From: Terriglobia bacterium
GTDB lineage: Bacteria; Acidobacteriota; Terriglobia; Acidiferrales; UBA7541
Direction: 5' to 3'
DNA: 64,000 bases
NCBI GenBank assembly: GCA_020072765.1
Contig: JAIQGD010000001.1
Span: 62,001 to 126,000, forward strand
In this document: positions 63,783 through 64,000 of the stretch, one piece after another
How the letters are laid out: every line of letters starts with the position of its first letter
Position numbering within the stretch: the first letter of the stretch is position 1
Translations under genes and position numbers: made by a program
The notes under the pieces: model-generated
Database searches by the model: none
Told to the model about the DNA's origin: nothing
Seen by the model: only the letters and a program-made list of their open reading frames with translations

Positions 63783-64000
63783 ATGGAAAGAGACAAGATT
63801 GCCATCATCGGAGGAACGGGCGACCTGGGTTTTGGACTGGCCCTGCGCTGGGCGCAGGCCGGAGCTCAGGTGGTAATCGGCTCCCGCGATGAAAAAAAGG
63901 CTCAGGATGCCGCGCGGCGCGTCGAGGACGCGCTGAAAGCACACGCGCCGACCGCATCGGCCGCCATTTCCGTCAGCGGACTCCAGAACCCGCAGGCCGC
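63783..64000 (+). CDS. F420H2:NADP oxidoreductase-like (NpdG), partial
   Basis: The gene runs off the right edge, so it is absent from the ORF track; 72 codons are visible from ATG 63783, which follows GGGAGGG. The N-terminal Rossmann fold reads IAIIGGTGDLGFGLALRWAQAG, and VVIGSRDEKKA provides the NADP-phosphate-binding Ser-Arg. This is the characteristic start of F420:NADP oxidoreductases. It would exchange hydride between NADPH and F420, serving the LLM enzyme of the divergent operon. Confidence 0.82.
   Translation, partial: MERDKIAIIGGTGDLGFGLALRWAQAGAQVVIGSRDEKKAQDAARRVEDALKAHAPTASAAISVSGLQNPQA

Overview
The window is GC-rich, tightly packed DNA from a free-living bacterium, most likely a member of the Acidobacteriota. 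The supporting signs are a VWA protein of the acidobacterial VWFA-related type, the DmsE-type decaheme cytochrome with an MtrB-like barrel, and two small Cys-rich proteins that resemble acidobacterial hypotheticals. The phylum call is inference from protein families. I see no rRNA, tRNA, CRISPR array, transposase or phage gene.

Layout. (1) 1-8.4 kb, minus strand: electron transfer. It holds a Rieske/cytochrome b complex with a nine-heme cytochrome, an eight-heme cytochrome with a ferredoxin-like subunit, and a decaheme cytochrome with a large outer-membrane barrel. (2) 8.8-13.8 kb, plus: a diheme cytochrome c and an A-type cytochrome c oxidase with two subunit III-like proteins. (3) 14.2-19.5 kb, plus: a corrinoid-dependent methyl-transfer operon (corrinoid protein, UroD-type methyltransferase, activation-domain protein, RACo-type reductive activase, methyl-H4folate methyltransferase). 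The last gene has lost its stop codon and runs antisense into its neighbour. (4) 19.5-41.1 kb: a stress and energy island. It holds two universal stress proteins, an ADP-forming acyl-CoA synthetase/GNAT fusion, a receiver protein, a sigma-54 activator, glucan phosphorylase, a P1B ATPase, a VWA protein, an M48 protease, an FNR-type regulator, a STAS protein, GroEL, baeRF3, a CBS protein and Hsp20. (5) 41.4-45.9 kb, minus: an AAHS transporter, the two aconitase-X subunits and an FAD oxidoreductase. (6) 46.2-53.5 kb, plus: F420 biosynthesis (cofG, cofH, cofD, cofC), a PLP sulfur-amino-acid enzyme and a ClC channel. (7) 53.6-61.7 kb, minus: an eight-gene CoA-ester catabolic operon that includes an LLM flavin/F420 oxidoreductase. 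It is divergent from an IclR regulator, an alpha/beta hydrolase and an F420:NADP reductase (61.9-64 kb).

The main discovery candidate is a regulon. Twelve copies of the palindrome GTGA-N6-TCAC lie in intergenic DNA in front of the cytochrome operons and the stress-island genes. The window also encodes a regulator with the four cysteines of an FNR iron-sulfur sensor but a CRP-like recognition helix (SRETVTR), which is the helix expected to read GTGA. At several promoters a -10-like hexamer sits exactly where a class II (-41.5) activator site would place it. The gene content (USP, Hsp20, CBS, baeRF, P-type ATPase) recalls the mycobacterial DosR dormancy regulon but is apparently wired to an FNR-type oxygen sensor, and multiheme respiration seems to share the control. 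A second candidate is the F420-linked catabolic operon at the right end.
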